Shown one piece after another: positions 8,001-9,994 of a stretch of DNA of 9,994 nt; within the stretch, counting starts at the first letter, position 1, and each line of letters starts with the position of its first letter. Made by a program: the position numbers and the translations under genes. The stretch comes from Pseudomonadota bacterium (GTDB taxonomy: Bacteria; Pseudomonadota; Alphaproteobacteria; Rickettsiales; SXRF01), in the NCBI GenBank assembly GCA_028873275.1, contig JAGWLJ010000033.1:1-9994 (forward strand), in the 5' to 3' direction. The notes beneath the pieces are model-generated. The model was given only the letters and a program-made list of their open reading frames with translations. It made no database searches and had not been told where the DNA came from.

Positions 8001-9785
8001 CGGCGTGCCAGTGGGAGGGGCGATCAGGAACGGATGCTCGTCGATGACACGGAAGCCGGCGTTTTCCAGCATGGGCAGAATGTCAGAGAGGGCGATTTCC
8101 TCGCTCGGGTTGTAAATCTTGAGGTGGATGAACTGCTCGGTATCGCGCTTGTCGCGGAACAGGTCGACGGCCAGCCCGCCGCCCGATATCGCCTCCTCGA
8201 TCTTTTCGATGTCGAAGACGGCGGCATCGCTGCCGTAGCGGTTGATGTAGCTCTGCGGAAAGGCGCCGGCATAGAGGCGCTGCAATTTGCCCGCCTTGTG
8301 CTCGCCGTGCCGGGCGATCAGCGCCTGGTGCAACAGGTCGCTCCACAGATAGGCGCGGCGGGCGATCTCGTTTTCGAGCTTCTGCAGATCGGCCGCCGGA
8401 ATATCGCCGGGCTGCGTCTTGACGATCAGGTGCAATCGCGCCAGCGCCGTCTCGGTAATTTGCGTGGAGAATGAGGAGATCGAGCCGTTGAACGCCTGCT
8501 CGACGATGGCCTGAATCTGGTGGCGAAGCTCAGTGGAAAACCATTCCCTCGGCACGAATACCATCAGGCTGACAAAACGCTCGAAAGCGTCGCGTCGTGC
8601 GAAGACGCGCACGCCGGGGCGTGCTTCCAGCGACAGGATGCCCATGCTGGTCTCGAATAATTCATCCTCGCTCATCTGGAAGATTTCGTCGCGGGGCAGG
8701 AATTCCAGGATGGCCTTCAGCGCCTTGCCGTCATGGCTGGCCGGATCGAGATCGGCGCGCTTCAGCGCCTGCGCGATCTTACTGCGCACCAGTGGAATTT
8801 GCTCGGCGCTCTGGTAATAGACGTTGGAGGTGAAGAGGCCGAGGAAACGTGCTTCGCCGATCACCCTGCCGTCAGCGTCGAAGCGCTTGAGGCCGATATA
8901 ATCCATCGGTACCGAGCGATGCACGGCGGAGCGGCGGTTGGACTTGGTGATCTCGACCAGCTGCGGCACCAGCAGGAACTGGCGCATCTCCGGCGGCAGG
9001 GTCTCGAGCCCCTGCGGATTGTCCTCGGTGATCATGAGGATGCCAAGCCTTGAATCCGGCACTACTGCCAGTTTTTCGCGGCCCTTGGCATCGAAGAAAT
9101 CGTATTCGGCATAGCCCATGAAGATAAAATTGCGATCGGTCAGCCAGCGCAGGAAATCCTCTACTTCCGCCACGCTTTCCTTGTCGAAGCCCTTGATCTT
9201 GCCCAGCGCCTTCATTTGCTCGTCGACCTTGCCGGTGATGGCGCGCCAATCCTCCACCGCGGCGCGAATATGGCGCAGCACCCATTCGAGATCGTACGCC
9301 AGCTGGTTTTCCGCCAGCCCTTCCGGCAGCGGCGACACCTCAAAATGAATCAGCGATTCCGCCTTGACCCCGGCGCTTTTGTTGTCGGCGGCCGCAAGCT
9401 CGGTCAGCTGCCCCTTCTTGTCGCGGCGCACCTTGAGGATGGGATGGATGGTCTCGCGGGTAATCAGCCCGTGGCGCGTCAGCTCCGCCGACAGAGAATC
9501 GACCAGAAACGGCATATCGTCGTTGAGCAGCTCGATGACGGTGTTTTTCTGCGGCGTGAAGATGCGGATCTTTGGCTCGTTGCCTGGGCGCTCCTGCATG
9601 AACTCATAAGCCAGCTGGGCCAGCTGCACGGCTTCCGCCGGGGCGTAGCGCTCGAGGTCGGTCACCGGCGTCTTGGCATAAAACTGGCCGACGAAGCGTT
9701 TGAGCTGGTCATCGGCTTTGGCGGGCAGGGCGGCCAGAATAGCCGCCAGCCGTGCCGCATGTTGCTGCTGATAAGTCTTTTTCAT
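5040..9785 (-). CDS. gdhB: large NAD-specific glutamate dehydrogenase
   Basis: This cytoplasmic enzyme oxidatively deaminates L-glutamate to 2-oxoglutarate, ammonium and NADH, feeding glutamate carbon into the TCA cycle. The product has 1,581 residues, matching the 180-kDa class found in alphaproteobacteria, Pseudomonas and Streptomyces. The N-terminal half holds the ACT-like regulatory modules typical of the class. The catalytic core shows GGLRWSDRHEDFR (about 790-802), MKAQMVKNSVIVPVGSKGGF (to about 829, with the substrate/catalytic lysines), GDMAGDVFGNG (about 959-969, NAD-binding region), WNGGIGTYVKA (about 1071) and EGGNLGFTQKGR...NSAGVDCSDHEVNIKI (about 1110-1151). A helical C-terminal region follows. 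I place the start at ATG 9785, because GGGA at 9791-9794 lies five bases before it; from ATG 9791 (two codons longer) the same GGGA would overlap the start codon. The gene is monocistronic by layout and divergent from a cysQ-like gene. Allosteric control, as known for relatives, cannot be read here. Confidence 0.97.
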   Translation of the reverse strand: MKKTYQQQHAARLAAILAALPAKADDQLKRFVGQFYAKTPVTDLERYAPAEAVQLAQLAYEFMQERPGNEPKIRIFTPQKNTVIELLNDDMPFLVDSLSAELTRHGLITRETIHPILKVRRDKKGQLTELAAADNKSAGVKAESLIHFEVSPLPEGLAENQLAYDLEWVLRHIRAAVEDWRAITGKVDEQMKALGKIKGFDKESVAEVEDFLRWLTDRNFIFMGYAEYDFFDAKGREKLAVVPDSRLGILMITEDNPQGLETLPPEMRQFLLVPQLVEITKSNRRSAVHRSVPMDYIGLKRFDADGRVIGEARFLGLFTSNVYYQSAEQIPLVRSKIAQALKRADLDPASHDGKALKAILEFLPRDEIFQMSEDELFETSMGILSLEARPGVRVFARRDAFERFVSLMVFVPREWFSTELRHQIQAIVEQAFNGSISSFSTQITETALARLHLIVKTQPGDIPAADLQKLENEIARRAYLWSDLLHQALIARHGEHKAGKLQRLYAGAFPQSYINRYGSDAAVFDIEKIEEAISGGGLAVDLFRDKRDTEQFIHLKIYNPSEEIALSDILPMLENAGFRVIDEHPFLIAPPTGTPVWIRDFKLETSATLALEAVKPLLEDALLKTWRRDMENDRFNALVQAAQLTWRQVTVLRGYAKYLKQTGFTYTQPAIEQAMNRQPDIARNLVALFEARFGLDVKDREAKQPAIQAAIEEQLAQVANVVDDRILRRYVEVISATLRTNYFQPERPVLSFKLDSARVPELPRPVPFAEIFVYSPRVEGIHLRGGKVARGGLRWSDRHEDFRTEILGLMKAQMVKNSVIVPVGSKGGFVVKQPPATRDAWLEEGIACYKLYLSGLLDITDNIIAGKITPPRDVVRHDGDDPYLVVAADKGTAAFSDIANGVAESYGFWLGDAFASGGSAGYDHKKMGITARGGWVSVVRHFREMGVDIGKQDFTVCGIGDMAGDVFGNGMLLSDRIRLVAAFNHLHIFLDPNPDTKTSFEERQRLFNLPRSTWKDYDAKLISKGGGIFDRSAKSIALSKEAQAALSIDKAKLTPDELIRAILLAPSDLLWNGGIGTYVKAEDETNEQVGDRANNAVRVNGKDLRCKVVGEGGNLGFTQKGRIEYARNGGRINTDAIDNSAGVDCSDHEVNIKIAFSQDIASGKLSVAKRDKLLSAMTEEVAQLVLKDNILQTQAISVAEQQGVRLLDSQARLMQSLEKQGILDRAIEFLPTDKQLAELKTSRKSLTRPGLAVLLAYSKMALYRELLESTLPDEPYFSADLKRYFPKAMQADFEDAINRHPLKREIIATVATNSLVNRAGITFVSDIAEDLGVGARDIASAYTLARDAFGLRGLWNAIEAASAIPAALQSELYAAVSGFLERVTVWLLRNMPLPLNIDQVSRDIVPALADIEKHKDALPTPAAAQAIADRRQKLKEQGVPEQLAEKIAGLELMSSAFDIISVTRRAKLPVDTVGKVYFQLGERLHLGWLRRNAESVVAITYWDRLGVQSIIGDLYDEQRRLTAAVIETLCKNPGCADSVAAWAEANREDLARFERFIDDLSASETFDLPKLMVALRHIRSL

Positions 9786-9814
9786 TATCATCCCGCGATA
9801 AACACTGTATTTAT

Positions 9815-9828
9815 CCGGCGGATGCCGG
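9815..9828. promoter_or_regulatory. inverted repeat in the gdhB-cysQ divergent gap
   Basis: Bases ccggc (9815-9819) and gccgg (9824-9828) form a 5-bp inverted repeat with a ggat loop. It sits in the middle of the roughly 50-bp region separating the two divergent genes, where both promoters must overlap it. It could be a regulator site, but the short GC-rich stem may be chance. Confidence 0.3.
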
Positions 9829-9841
9829 TAAAAGATGCGGT

Positions 9842-9994
9842 ATGCATAACATTAATCCCATCGAATATCTAGAGCCCTGCTGCGCTATCGCCCGCGATGC
9901 CGGCCGCCTGCTGATGGGCTATTTCGCGGAGGAGGTGGTGGCGCGTCACAAGGCCGATAAAAGCCCGGTCACCGATGCCGACATTGCTGCCAAC
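9842..9994 (+). CDS. cysQ: CysQ-like 3'(2'),5'-bisphosphate nucleotidase, N-terminal fragment
   Basis: Only the first 51 codons are present; the frame is open to the right edge. The product begins MHNINPIEYLEPCCAIARDAG, then RLLMGYF and KADKSPVTDADIAAN. The K-A-D-x-S-P-V-T-x-A-D signature is characteristic of the CysQ branch of the inositol-monophosphatase superfamily, lying ahead of the metal-binding motifs that would follow. CysQ removes the 3'-phosphate from PAP formed during sulfate assimilation. SuhB-type inositol monophosphatases share the fold but usually lack this exact motif, so CysQ is the better reading. No strong Shine-Dalgarno precedes the ATG. The gene diverges from gdhB. Confidence 0.8.
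   Translation, partial: MHNINPIEYLEPCCAIARDAGRLLMGYFAEEVVARHKADKSPVTDADIAAN

Noticed and set aside
9786..9791. ATG at 9791 as the gdhB start
   Set aside because: The only Shine-Dalgarno (GGGA 9791-9794) overlaps this ATG. It is correctly spaced for the ATG at 9785.
5331..9872. Many long open frames on the plus strand opposite gdhB (for example 7389-7970, 9216-9872)
   Set aside because: They mirror the codon structure of a clearly real 1,581-codon gene in GC-rich DNA, show no family motifs and have no ribosome binding sites.

Overview
The window looks like chromosome of an alphaproteobacterium. The evidence is a very large NAD-specific glutamate dehydrogenase of the roughly 1,600-residue class, a bifunctional PurH, a CysQ-type phosphatase start, a small Rickettsia/Legionella-like surface-antigen protein, and GC-rich codon use in the core genes. 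Genus cannot be named from the sequence alone.

Layout, left to right. Positions 1-1460 look accessory: a minus-strand gene for a widespread but uncharacterised helix-turn-helix/coiled-coil protein, followed downstream by a perfect 12-bp inverted repeat, and preceded by an 11-bp tandem repeat close to the 3' end of a tRNA-Phe gene. Positions 1461-2250 hold tRNA-Phe(GAA) and tRNA-Ser(UGA), both on the minus strand. Between them lies a plus-strand remnant that keeps only the N-terminus of a DUF2779-family protein. The remnant and tRNA-Phe are driven from what looks like one back-to-back promoter whose two -35 hexamers occupy the same bases on opposite strands.

Positions 2395-3939 carry purH, which catalyses the last two steps of IMP synthesis. 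It converges, with one base between stop codons, on a small exported or membrane-anchored protein with a four-cysteine surface-antigen-like domain (minus strand, 3941-4387). That gene has a TATAAT box five bases before its ATG and no Shine-Dalgarno, so it may be read from a leaderless mRNA. Next, also on the minus strand, is a small unrecognised protein with a glycine-zipper membrane segment (4494-4949).

Almost half of the window (5040-9785, minus) is gdhB, the large NAD-dependent glutamate dehydrogenase linking glutamate catabolism to the TCA cycle. It diverges from the first 51 codons of a cysQ-like gene that runs off the right edge.

The core genes are ordinary metabolism. The signs of past rearrangement are all in 1-2300, around the two tRNA genes. 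I found no CRISPR array, rRNA gene, complete mobile element, or convincing new multi-gene system. The items most worth checking are the shared-minus-35 divergent promoter, the truncated DUF2779 gene, the possible island edge at tRNA-Phe, and the two small minus-strand membrane proteins between purH and gdhB.
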